Shown here piece by piece: positions 1-5,472 of a stretch of 5,797 bases of DNA; the first letter of the stretch is position 1, and each line of letters opens with the position of its first letter. Origin of the DNA: Lichenicola sp964249735. Lineage in GTDB: Bacteria; Pseudomonadota; Alphaproteobacteria; Acetobacterales; Acetobacteraceae. The position numbers and the translations under genes were made by a program. A model generated the notes under the pieces. It was not told the origin of the DNA. It was given only the letters and a program-made list of their open reading frames with translations, and did no database searches. Location: contig CAXUDP010000157.1 of the NCBI GenBank assembly GCA_964249735.1, positions 1 through 5,797 on the forward strand, given 5' to 3'.

Positions 1-835
1 TCCCCGGACGCCGTGGTGCGGGTGTTCGCGGCCAGGACCGTGCGCTGGCGCGGCATTCTCGCCACCCACTGCTGGATCGTGTTCAAGCCCGAGGGAGCCC
101 GCTCCTATACCCGCTACGACTACACCGCCTGGGGGCAACCCGATCCGCATGAACGGCTTCGAGCCGGACGGGCGCTGGTTCGGACAGGAGCCGGAGGTGG
201 TGTTCGCGGCCGATGGTCCCGCCGCCGCCTCGCTGGTCCCGCACGTGCAGGAGGCGATCCGCACCTACGCCCATCGCGAGCACGGCAGCTACCGGGCATG
301 GCTTGGCCCGAACAGCAACACCTTCATCGCCGCGATCCTAGATGCCCTGCCGGGCCTGCCGGCGGTGCTGCCGCCGACCGCGATCGGCAAGGACTACCCC
401 CATGACCGGCGTTGGCTGCGCCGCACCGCCTCGCGGAGCGGCTTCCGGCTTACGTTCGGCGGCTATGCTGCCCTGACGCTGGGCTGGGTCGAGGGGATCG
501 AGCTGAGCCTGCTCGGCCTGGTCGTGGGCCTCGACCTCCGGCGCCCGGCCCTGAAGCTGCCTGGGCTCGGCCGTCTGGGGCTTTCGGCTCAGCTCCGGCA
601 GGACTCCACACACCCACGCGCCCTTGCAGGCCGACAGCCAGGCAGTCCAGATCCGGCGCGGCCGTTTGAAGGACCGGCTCCGCCATTGCCACGTCGAGAG
701 GAGGGCGATTCCCATTTCAAATGGGAAAAGTCGAAAGGGGGTCGATATTCCCATTTCAGACTCATTTCGACCCTGCCTCTGGCGCCCCCGCCCTGCGAGT
801 CGCTGCGTTCTGGACAGCGAGCTGACAGATCGTGA
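1..835 (+). pseudogene. DUF3750-like protein, 5'-truncated by the window and frameshifted
   Basis: The function of this family is unknown. Frame 1 is open from base 1 and reads through an ATHCWIVFKPEGA and YTRYDYTAWG block. The conserved continuation (NPIRMNGFEPDGRWFG, then WLGPNSNTFI, LPPTAIGKDYP, LLGLVVGLDL and ALKLPGLGRLG) lies in frame 2. The two blocks join without a gap if one G is removed from the five-G run at 131-135, giving W-G-N-P-I-R. This is therefore a single-base insertion in a real gene, or a sequencing error in a homopolymer. The family-like part ends near base 580. The remaining ~85 codons to the TGA at 833-835 are low-complexity and run into the repeat copy starting at 691, so the original stop was probably lost or the true end replaced. 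The assignment rests on remembered family motifs. The true start lies upstream of the window. Confidence 0.72.
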
Positions 836-858
836 CGATTGCCGATCCTGACGTTACC
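691..858 (+). repeat. Imperfect direct repeat, copy 1 (~168 bp)
   Basis: This stretch aligns in order with 1154-1321. Both copies begin ACGTCGAGAG and share the 17-mer GGGGGTCGATATTCCCA (737-753 here, 1199-1215 in copy 2). Both then have ACTCAT, CGAGTCGCTGC, GCGAGCTG and a terminal pair of TGACG motifs. The spaces between shared blocks are nearly equal, so this is one diverged duplicated unit rather than chance short matches. The copy overlaps the run-on tail of the DUF3750-like reading frame. Confidence 0.75.
709..727. repeat. Perfect 19-nt palindrome TTCCCATTT-C-AAATGGGAA
   Basis: Two 9-bp arms surround a single central C. The element is A/T-rich within GC-rich surroundings. Its half-site TTCCCATTT recurs at 748-756 and 1020-1028. 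It could be a protein-binding dyad or the foot of a small mobile repeat. Confidence 0.8.
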
Positions 859-1153
859 TCGCCGCAGCCAAACCCGCTCCGAAGGCCGGCGTAAGCCCCA
901 CCAGAAGCAAGGGAAACGGATCCCGTGCCGGATTGGAACGCGGGTTGATCCCGATTCCCGTTTGGGATCTGCCGATTCCCAAATGTTCCCGACCTGGGTG
1001 GAACGCGGACAGCTCAGGATTCCCATTTCGGGCCGCCTGCTTCGAGCCAAGCTGTTCAAATCCTGTTCACCCAGCCGTCTGATAGGGCGCTGATATGGCT
1101 CATGCTTTCGGCTATTAGGCGCCGACAGCGTGCACGAGCCGCGCACAAACTGG

Positions 1154-1321
1154 ACGTCGAGAGACAGGGAATTCCCAAAAGGTACGGGAATTGTGCATGG
1201 GGGTCGATATTCCCAAACTGGACTCATACGGTACATGCATCCGGCTCCGCCGGCTCTCCGAGTCGCTGCCCTCGCCACGGCGAGCTGCCAAGCTATGACG
1301 TCCGCCAATCCCTGACGTCAG
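1154..1321 (+). repeat. Imperfect direct repeat, copy 2 (~168 bp)
   Basis: This is the second copy of the unit at 691-858, offset by 463 bp. Conserved blocks keep the same order and near-equal spacing, while the DNA between them has diverged. In both copies an ATTCCC-containing inverted repeat sits about 15 bp into the unit: TTCCCATTT/AAATGGGAA in copy 1 and AATTCCC/GGGAATT in copy 2. The sequence differs but the dyad is retained, which hints at selection on structure or on a bound protein. Confidence 0.75.
1170..1192. repeat. Inverted repeat AATTCCC / GGGAATT
   Basis: Perfect 7-bp arms lie at 1170-1176 and 1186-1192, with a 9-nt spacer. The left arm also forms the 10-bp palindrome GGGAATTCCC at 1167-1176. 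It occupies the same relative position in repeat copy 2 as the 19-nt palindrome does in copy 1. Confidence 0.65.
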
Positions 1322-1325
1322 CCAA
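1296..1325 (+). repeat. Tandem pair TGACGTCCGCCAA / TGACGTCAGCCAA
   Basis: Two 13-mers at 1296-1308 and 1313-1325 differ at one base and are 17 bp apart. A weaker version ends repeat copy 1 (TGACG at 833 and TGACGT at 849). They lie ~170-200 bp upstream of the HU start. TGACGTCA is itself an 8-bp palindrome, so a regulator site is possible but unproven. Confidence 0.5.
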
Positions 1326-1331
1326 GGCTTA

Positions 1332-1349
1332 TGCGATCGCGAGATCGCA
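1332..1349 (+). other. 7-bp hairpin with GCGA loop upstream of HU
   Basis: TGCGATC and GATCGCA pair perfectly around a GCGA loop, which has the stable GNRA form in RNA. The hairpin is 143 bp upstream of the HU start and has no T-run. It may be part of the leader, or a dyad site in DNA. Confidence 0.45.
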
Positions 1350-1492
1350 GACGGGTCTAAGCCCGCTGCTACCCGGCCAGGGAACGGAACAGCTCCATGG
1401 CTCTGAATGATGCCTCAGCACCTGCCGGCCCAAGTGACAGCATCGGGCGGCTGTGCTCTTTCCCGCCACCCAATCCAGAGGGCCAGACCAGC

Positions 1493-1768
1493 ATGAAGAC
1501 CACCGACCTGATCGACCACGTCGCCGCGGAAGCCGGTCTGGAGAAGAACGCGGCCCGGAAGGCGATCGAGGCGGCCCTCGCTGGTATCGTCGACGCGGTC
1601 CGGAAGGGCGAGGAGGTCAACCTCGCCGGGTTTGGCAAGTTCAAGGTCAAGGACAGCCCGGCGCGCCAGGGTCGCAACCCAGCCACCGGTGCCACCATCG
1701 AGATCGCCGCCTCTCGCAAGCTCGGCTTCTCGCCGGCCAAGCCGGTGAAGGACGTCCTCGCCGGCTGA
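1493..1768 (+). CDS. HU-family DNA-binding protein
   Basis: HU proteins are small dimeric nucleoid proteins that bend DNA with little sequence specificity. This one has 91 residues, the normal HU length (~90). It has the N-terminal helical dimerisation part MKTTDLIDHVAAEAG, the GFGKF hinge at 47-51, and the arm signature with RNPATG at 61-66, whose proline normally wedges between base pairs. It ends in the usual C-terminal helix. The ATG at 1493 is chosen because the family starts there. The frame stays open upstream to an ATG at 1397, but that extension is unlike HU. An AGAGGG ribosome site lies at 1477-1482, about 10 nt before the start. The next gene begins 37 bp downstream, so co-transcription is likely. 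HU and IHF subunits are similar, but this one looks HU-like. Confidence 0.95.
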   Translation: MKTTDLIDHVAAEAGLEKNAARKAIEAALAGIVDAVRKGEEVNLAGFGKFKVKDSPARQGRNPATGATIEIAASRKLGFSPAKPVKDVLAG

Positions 1769-1780
1769 TCACGCCTTCTG

Positions 1781-1790
1781 GATCTAGATC
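1781..1790. repeat. 10-bp palindrome GATCTAGATC
   Basis: A perfect palindrome lies in the 37-bp gap between the HU gene and the AT-hook gene, directly before the latter's GAGGAG ribosome site at 1791-1796. It may be chance, or a small site that affects the second gene. Confidence 0.3.
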
Positions 1791-1805
1791 GAGGAGCCTG
1801 GACCG

Positions 1806-2321
1806 ATGGCACGTACTGCCAAGACGACGACACGGAGCACGAAGGCACCGGTTGCGAAGCGCAAGCCGGGTCGGCCGCCTGGCTCCAAGACATTGTCGAA
1901 GGCCGCGGCCAAGCCCGCTCCGAAGACTGGCCGACGGACCGCCACGCCGAAGCCGGTAGCGACTGCCGTTCCGAAGCTCAGCAAGGAGGAGCTGCGCGAC
2001 CAAGTCGAGAAGCTGGAACGCAGCGTCGCGACACTGCGGGCTAGGAGCCGGGACGCCACACGCGCCGCGAAGACCAGCGCGGCTCGGATCGCGGAGCTCG
2101 AGGCGCAGGTCGCACAGTTCGAGACGGCAGCCGCTGCCAAGCCTGCCCCAGCAGAGCAAGCGCCCAAGCCGGCGCGAGCGACCCGCCCCAGGCGGCGAAG
2201 CCGCGACATCGATCCAGGAGATGCCGTGCCGCCGGGTGTCGCTGTCGTGGAGCCGGCACCGCTGGACGAGGAAGCGGAGACGGCTCTCGAGAACCTGGAG
2301 GCTCATCTCGGAGACGGGTAG
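1806..2321 (+). CDS. AT-hook / coiled-coil basic protein
   Basis: The 171-residue protein is rich in Ala, Lys, Arg and Pro. Residues 1-56 form a basic, disordered-looking tail containing an AT-hook (KRKPGRPPGSK, 18-28), whose GRP core normally sits in the minor groove of A/T-rich DNA. Residues ~57-112 are a heptad-like helix (EELRDQVEKLERSVATL, then ARIAELEAQVAQFE), predicted to form a coiled coil and so probably an oligomer. A second Pro/Arg-rich linker follows, with an RPRRRSR cluster at 127-133, and then an acidic end (DEEAETALENLEAH). GAGGAG at 1791-1796 is a well-placed ribosome site. The position 37 bp after HU suggests an operon of nucleoid-associated proteins. A role as a histone-H1-like or regulatory DNA-binding protein is inferred. 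I do not recognise a named family. Confidence 0.78.
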   Translation: MARTAKTTTRSTKAPVAKRKPGRPPGSKTLSKAAAKPAPKTGRRTATPKPVATAVPKLSKEELRDQVEKLERSVATLRARSRDATRAAKTSAARIAELEAQVAQFETAAAAKPAPAEQAPKPARATRPRRRSRDIDPGDAVPPGVAVVEPAPLDEEAETALENLEAHLGDG

Positions 2322-2384
2322 CGCTCCTGCGAGCCGTTCTTCCCGGCCTCAACGACCGGTGGCTACCGACAGCCCAGCAGCCTC
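2322..2384. other. Convergent intergenic region
   Basis: This 63-bp gap separates the 3' ends of the + strand AT-hook gene and the - strand winged-helix gene. It holds a short GCTC/GAGC dyad (2324-2333). A GGTAGC/GCTACC pair (2317-2322 and 2362-2367) has arms too far apart to be a clear terminator. There is no T-run on either strand, so the terminator is not identifiable. Confidence 0.4.
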
Positions 2385-2738
2385 TTATTCATCCGGAGGA
2401 CTGCCCAGGAAGCGCTCGTGGTTGCAGACGGTGATGACCCGTATCGCCTGCTCGTGGTCTGTGCGGATCATGTCCCAGCCCTCAAGAGCAGCGATGAAGC
2501 GCTGGACCTTTGTCCGTTCCCACTTCCAAGCTAACGCCAGGAAGGTGTCGGCGACTGCGAGTTGGCCCCGCTCGACCGAGATCAGACCGCGCTTGGTTTT
2601 CACCTCGTCCGGCTTCCAGTGCATGTGCGTCAGCAGCCAGAGCCAGGCCATCGGCCGGTTGAGTGGCCCTGCAGCCAGGACAGGGTGGTCGAGTTCGTCG
2701 CGCGGCAGGAGGATGAAGCCCGACTTGGTACCGTTCAT
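2385..2738 (-). CDS. Small winged-helix, replication-initiator/DnaD-like protein
   Basis: The 117-residue product resembles small phage and plasmid proteins annotated as helix-turn-helix or replication proteins. These typically open with K-S-G-(F/W)-I-L-(x)-H/P-R-D-x-L-D-H-P and continue with a Trp-rich helix, here AWLWLLTHMHW. An RGQL strand-turn (57-60) is followed by two helices, AVADTFLALAWKW and ERTKVQRFIAALEGWDMI, the second being a candidate recognition helix. A beta wing ends in VITVCNHERF, close to the family's ITICNYxxY. The ATG at 2738 is chosen over 2801 because the family pattern begins there and GGGGA lies 7 nt upstream; the upstream ATG lacks a ribosome site. No replicase, primase or phage gene is beside it, so it may be a phage or plasmid remnant or a host-adapted regulator. 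Function is inferred by resemblance only. Confidence 0.68.
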   Translation of the reverse strand: MNGTKSGFILLPRDELDHPVLAAGPLNRPMAWLWLLTHMHWKPDEVKTKRGLISVERGQLAVADTFLALAWKWERTKVQRFIAALEGWDMIRTDHEQAIRVITVCNHERFLGSPPDE

Positions 2739-2826
2739 GGTCGCATCCCCAGCCTGTTGGAGAAGAAGGATGGTGTGAGCCCCGATGGGGAATCCATCCA
2801 TCGTGGTTCATTACCCGTCTCCAGGG

Positions 2827-2969
2827 CCGCGCACAAGATGCACCTGTTTGGGACCACCTGTTGCCCAGATGCCGTCTGCAGAACACGTTACAGAAACTGC
2901 ATACTTCTGCATCCGGCCTAAGGTTGGACCACACTGCGAACACAGAACCGCTCACTAACCGCGCACAAG
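2827..2969 (+). repeat. Direct repeat CCGCGCACAAG (two copies)
   Basis: Identical 11-mers lie at 2827-2837 and 2959-2969. The first ten bases also occur at 1139-1148, just before repeat copy 2. A related pair, TTGGGACCACC (2848-2858) and TTGGACCACA (2924-2933), lies between them. Confidence 0.45.
2871..2917. repeat. Interrupted inverted repeat upstream of the winged-helix gene
   Basis: GCCGtcTGCAGAA at 2871-2883 matches the reverse complement of TTCTGCAtcCGGC at 2905-2917 at 11 of 13 positions, with a 21-nt spacer. It lies 130-180 bp upstream of the gene ending at 2385, so it could be an operator or a leader stem for that gene. A/T content is higher here than in the flanks. Confidence 0.5.
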
Positions 2970-3015
2970 CGAACAAAAAACAAGGGACAGCAGCAGAAGG
3001 CTGGCGCCTTCTGCT
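2967..3015 (-). terminator. Hairpin with downstream T6 on the - strand, terminator-like
   Basis: AGCAGAAGGC (2992-3001) pairs perfectly with GCCTTCTGCT (3006-3015) around a 4-nt loop. Reading leftward on the - strand, the stem is followed after ~17 nt by a T6 run (A6 at 2975-2980 on +). A standard intrinsic terminator has its T-run directly after the stem, so this is imperfect. It could end - strand transcripts coming from the HD gene, or act as an attenuator before the winged-helix gene. Confidence 0.4.
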
Positions 3016-3016
3016 T

Positions 3017-3031
3017 CACGGCTTCGCCGTG
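3017..3031 (+). other. Short hairpin CACGGC-TTC-GCCGTG
   Basis: A perfect 6-bp stem with a 3-nt loop lies 1 nt from the 2992-3015 hairpin. With the dyad at 3035-3058 it forms a run of three closely stacked stems. Confidence 0.5.
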
Positions 3032-3034
3032 CCC

Positions 3035-3058
3035 ACTGGCTGATTCGTATCAGTCGGT
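3035..3058 (+). other. Hairpin with G-U wobbles favouring + strand RNA
   Basis: ACTGGCTGAT and ATCAGTCGGT pair over 10 positions around a TCGT loop. The inner five pairs are Watson-Crick. Two of the outer five are G-U if the + strand is transcribed, and these become A-C mismatches on the - strand. This weakly suggests a + strand RNA. Confidence 0.4.
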
Positions 3059-3086
3059 TTGCTGGTGAGGCTCGGAGCCCAGGCAA

Positions 3087-3125
3087 AGCGGGACCAACCC
3101 CCGCGCAAGCGCGAGGTTGGCCGCT
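3087..3125. other. Large composite hairpin, 16 paired bases
   Basis: Three nested stems share one axis: AGCGG/CCGCT, CCAACC/GGTTGG and CGCGC/GCGCG, closing on an AA loop. Only small unpaired bulges (GA, and CC opposite A) separate them. There is no T-run on either side. The size and nesting suggest a structured RNA element or a cruciform DNA site rather than a simple terminator. Confidence 0.6.
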
Positions 3126-3198
3126 CACCCGCAGAGATCGGTTTGCCGGAGCCGGCCCCGTCACCACAGGCCCCCGCGCCGCATCGAGCCGGCGAGAG

Positions 3199-3260
3199 GA
3201 AGGTTTGCTGCTTCTCGAGAGCTGCTCGCGCTCCCGGGCGTCCATGGGCCTCAAACCTTC
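3199..3260. repeat. 9-bp inverted repeat GAAGGTTTG / CAAACCTTC
   Basis: The arms at 3199-3207 and 3252-3260 are perfect and 44 bp apart. The enclosed DNA contains three further palindromes: TCTCGAGA (3213-3220), CCCGGG and CCATGG. This fits a multi-stem structure. Confidence 0.5.
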
Positions 3261-3489
3261 GCGGTGCCCTTCGGGTGGATGACGCCGACCCCCACAGTCC
3301 CGTTTCCGCCGTTGCGCTGCCGTCAGAACCGACCACACCGGCGAGTCCGCTTCCACGGACAGGCGGAACCTACCGGACCGGTGGTTGATGCTTCGTTAAG
3401 ATCGAGAGGGAAAGTACAGGTGGCTCAGCGGCGCCGTCTGACCTTGAACCACCGCTGGCGGCTGGACCGACGTGGGCTGTGGCCGCCCG

Positions 3490-4086
3490 TCACGATCCTC
3501 CGCTCAGCCGCTCCATCTCCCGCACCGCCTCGGCCAGCTCCGCTGCCAGTGCCCCCGGCATCAGCCGCGTGAAGACGTCGGACAGGGTGCGGTAGTACCA
3601 GAGCGTCCCGTCGCGTCCGCCCTTGAAGCGGCCGTAGACGGCGAGGCCATGGGTGCGCAGGTCGGTGCCGATCGCACGCGCGTTGTGCAGCTTGTCAGCG
3701 CAGGAGACGAGCCACACGTCCGGCGCCGCATGCTCCAGGTGGGTGATGTAGGCCTCCTTGCGCACCTGCCAGGGCGGCTTCGGCAGCGTGTCGGCGTCGG
3801 TGCAGCCCGCGACGATGTCGGCCACCCGCGTCCCGAACCGGTCGCGGATCACTGCCAGCTGGTGCGCACCCTGGTCCTCCACCGCGTCGTGCAGCAGGCC
3901 AGCCATGGCCTGCTCCTCGTCGCCACCGTGCTCGAGCACCAGGCTCGCCACCCCCAGCAGGTGCGAGATGTAGGGGATGTCGCTGCCCTTGCGGGTCTGC
4001 TCGGCGTGGATCTGCAGCGCGAACGCGGTTGCGTCCGACAACCGCGCCCATCGCCGGCTGGCCTCGGCACCCTGGTCGTGGGTCAT
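3490..4086 (-). CDS. SpoT/MESH1-like HD phosphohydrolase
   Basis: This 198-residue stand-alone HD-domain protein belongs to the RelA/SpoT-hydrolase type. Family members remove phosphate or pyrophosphate from (p)ppGpp or related nucleotides. Visible motifs are H27 in IHAEQTRKG, PYISH (H42), the LLHDAVED core (H66, D67, E70, D71) and the distal metal ligand D131 in CADKLHNAR. All expected HD ligands are present, so the enzyme should be active. There is no synthetase or TGS domain, so it cannot make alarmones by itself. The ATG at 4086 has AAGGA 6 nt upstream, whereas the in-frame ATG at 4110 has no ribosome site. It starts 45 bp after the rtcB stop and is probably the last gene of the same operon. 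The substrate is unknown: alarmone, another nucleotide, or an RNA-repair by-product. Confidence 0.87.
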   Translation of the reverse strand: MTHDQGAEASRRWARLSDATAFALQIHAEQTRKGSDIPYISHLLGVASLVLEHGGDEEQAMAGLLHDAVEDQGAHQLAVIRDRFGTRVADIVAGCTDADTLPKPPWQVRKEAYITHLEHAAPDVWLVSCADKLHNARAIGTDLRTHGLAVYGRFKGGRDGTLWYYRTLSDVFTRLMPGALAAELAEAVREMERLSGGS

Positions 4087-4131
4087 GCTCCGTCCTTTTC
4101 CTGTGCGCATCCGGCTCGCAACCGGCGTCCC

Positions 4132-5472
4132 TCAATCCTTGAACGGGTCGAACTCGCCCGCTCCGGCCATGACCACCGCGAACGGCCGCAGCGTATGGAT
4201 CACCCGCACGCTGCCCGCGTGGTGCACCAGCACGTCGGGCAGGCGCCGGTAGGCCATCGGGCTCTCGTCCAGGTCGGCGCCGACCAGCGTCACCTCGCCC
4301 TCCTGCAGCCAGCGGTCCATCTCCTCGCGCGTGAAGCTCCGCAGCGCATGCCGGCGGCTGGCGACGCGGCCGGCACCATGCACCGTCGAGTAGAGCGCTG
4401 CCCGTGCGTCTGGACCATCGACGCCCTCCAGGATCACCGCGTCATCGCCCATCGAGCCGCCGACGAAGCCGCGCTGGCCGGGAAAGGCCGGCGTGGCCCC
4501 CTTGCGTACCACCCACAGGTCGCGTCCGTCATGCTGTTCCCGCCAGGCGTAGTTGTGGTGGTTGTGGACGCTGTCCGTCACGCTGCCGCCGATGATCCGC
4601 CGCACGCGCTCCACCACCCACTCCCGCCCGGCATAGGCATAGCGACCGGCCAGCTCCATGGCGGCGATGTAGCGGGTGCCGAGCTCGCTGGTCTCGTCCA
4701 CCACCGCGGGCGGGACGTGCATGCCGTCCTCGCCGCCGGCCATCTCGAGGTAGCGCGTGGCGCTGGTGTGGCCGAGGCCGCGGCTGCCGAAGTGCACCCC
4801 GATCCACACGAAGCCGTCCTCGTCGCGCAGCAGGTCCACGTAGTGGTTGCCGCTGCCGACCGTGCCGAGCTGCGCCATCGCCTTGGCGCGGTAGTCGCCC
4901 ATGTCGGACGCCCGCCACGCCTCGATGTCGTCGAACAGCGCGTGCTCCACCCGCTCGGCGTTGGAGCGGCCGATGCCGAACGAGATCGTCGTGGCGATCT
5001 CCCGGGCGATGTCGCCGACCCGGTCCGCCACCGCCACGAACGGCACGTCCAGCCGCACCGCCATGTTACCGCAGCCGATGTCGAACCCGACGCCGGAGAT
5101 GCTGATCTGGCCCTCGTATGCGATCACGCCGCCGACCGCTTGAGCGTAGCCGAGATGGCCGTCGGCGCAGATCACCCCGGCCATGGCGTTGCCCACCGTC
5201 ATGCAGCTGCGCATCTGCCTGACTGTGCCCTCGTCGTGCGCGCCGATCACGGTGAGGGGGCTGTCCACGTAACGGGGATCCTGCGGCCGCCTGGTGGCGG
5301 CGCCGGCCCTCAGCGCCTCCGCCTCGTGCACGCGAGCGGCGTCGCGGAAGCCGCACCAGGCGGGCATACCGCGGTCGCTGCCAGGCTTGGCGACGCGGCT
5401 GTCAGGATCAACGCCGGCGGCGGTCGCCAGGGCGCGGGCCGTAGCCTCCAGGGTATCGACGCGATGGGTCAT
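4132..5472 (-). CDS. rtcB: RtcB-family RNA ligase
   Basis: RtcB joins RNA ends bearing a 2',3'-cyclic or 3'-phosphate to 5'-hydroxyl ends, using GTP and Mn2+. It acts in the cytoplasm in tRNA or RNA repair. The 446-residue protein keeps the order of family motifs: CADGHLGY (102-109), GFDIGCGN with ligands D131 and C134, GTVGSGNH (H210), GVHFGSRGLGH (H227), NHHNY (H306), RKGA (323-326) and VHGAGR with the probable guanylylated H365. Near the end, LRPFAVVMAG has Met where canonical RtcBs have a Lys in VVKG, and the tail extends to DPFKD. This suggests a diverged subfamily. The ATG at 5472 is strongly supported by GGAGG 7 nt upstream; the 5538 ATG is not. It overlaps the upstream RHH gene by 65 bp. 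No archease, RtcA or PrfH gene is in the window. Confidence 0.94.
   Translation of the reverse strand: MTHRVDTLEATARALATAAGVDPDSRVAKPGSDRGMPAWCGFRDAARVHEAEALRAGAATRRPQDPRYVDSPLTVIGAHDEGTVRQMRSCMTVGNAMAGVICADGHLGYAQAVGGVIAYEGQISISGVGFDIGCGNMAVRLDVPFVAVADRVGDIAREIATTISFGIGRSNAERVEHALFDDIEAWRASDMGDYRAKAMAQLGTVGSGNHYVDLLRDEDGFVWIGVHFGSRGLGHTSATRYLEMAGGEDGMHVPPAVVDETSELGTRYIAAMELAGRYAYAGREWVVERVRRIIGGSVTDSVHNHHNYAWREQHDGRDLWVVRKGATPAFPGQRGFVGGSMGDDAVILEGVDGPDARAALYSTVHGAGRVASRRHALRSFTREEMDRWLQEGEVTLVGADLDESPMAYRRLPDVLVHHAGSVRVIHTLRPFAVVMAGAGEFDPFKD

Larger units (their letters stand above)
707..1217. repeat. Cluster of ATTCCC / GGGAAT motifs
   Basis: ATTCCC occurs seven times on the + strand, starting at 708, 747, 954, 975, 1019, 1171 and 1209. 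GGGAAT occurs at 1167 and 1186, and TGGGAAA at 722. Several copies extend to GATTCCCATTT or ATTCCCAAA. Dyads are present at 709-727, 947-969 (GATCCC/GGGATC), 1167-1176 (GGGAATTCCC) and 1170-1192. A 6-mer would be expected less than once in this length, so the clustering is real. Its role is unknown: a cluster of binding sites or a family of dispersed small repeats are both possible. Confidence 0.7.
836..1492. other. Gene-free stretch with repeats
   Basis: I see no coding region here. Open frames on both strands (for example the - strand frame at 589-1308) are mixtures of repeat translations with no domain. The stretch carries most of the ATTCCC cluster, repeat copy 2, the TGACGTC tandem pair at 1296-1325 and the hairpin at 1332-1349. 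The last ~150 bases must contain the HU gene's promoter and leader, but no convincing -35/-10 pair is visible. Confidence 0.6.
2739..3489. other. Gene-free, structure-rich stretch
   Basis: About 750 bases separate the winged-helix gene from the HD gene. Open frames here (3016-3336 and 2955-3356 on -, 3059-3388 and 3117-3572 on +) are compositionally odd, have no domain and overlap dyads, so I do not call them. The stretch holds inverted repeats at 2871-2917, 2992-3015, 3017-3031, 3035-3058, 3087-3125 and 3199-3260. It also has two copies of CCGCGCACAAG (2827-2837 and 2959-2969). It may hold a structured RNA, a leader of the winged-helix gene or a replication-origin-like region. I found none of the sequence hallmarks I know of RNase P RNA, SRP RNA or a cobalamin riboswitch. 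Confidence 0.55.

Noticed and set aside
589..1308. 239-codon - strand frame containing WEYRPP twice
   Set aside because: The two WEYRPP segments are translations of the direct repeat, and the rest has no domain. It overlaps the end of the DUF3750-like frame.
691..1321. CRISPR array
   Set aside because: There are only two imperfect copies 463 bp apart, with no regular spacers and no cas gene.
1397..1492. N-terminal extension of HU from ATG 1397
   Set aside because: The added 32 residues are Pro/Ser-rich and not part of HU; the family start is at 1493.
2739..2801. Upstream ATG at 2801 for the winged-helix gene
   Set aside because: It has no ribosome site, and the extra 21 residues are unlike the family start. 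The ATG at 2738 has GGGGA 7 nt upstream.
2955..3356. Two overlapping - strand frames (2955-3356 and 3016-3336) and + strand frames at 3059-3388 and 3117-3572
   Set aside because: There is no recognisable domain, the composition is odd, and they overlap each other and several inverted repeats.
2860..3480. Known RNAs (RNase P RNA, SRP RNA, cobalamin riboswitch) and tRNAs
   Set aside because: I looked for their conserved boxes on both strands and did not find them. A covariance search would be needed to be certain.
4087..4110. Upstream ATG at 4110 for the HD gene
   Set aside because: It has no ribosome site; AAGGA is placed for the ATG at 4086.
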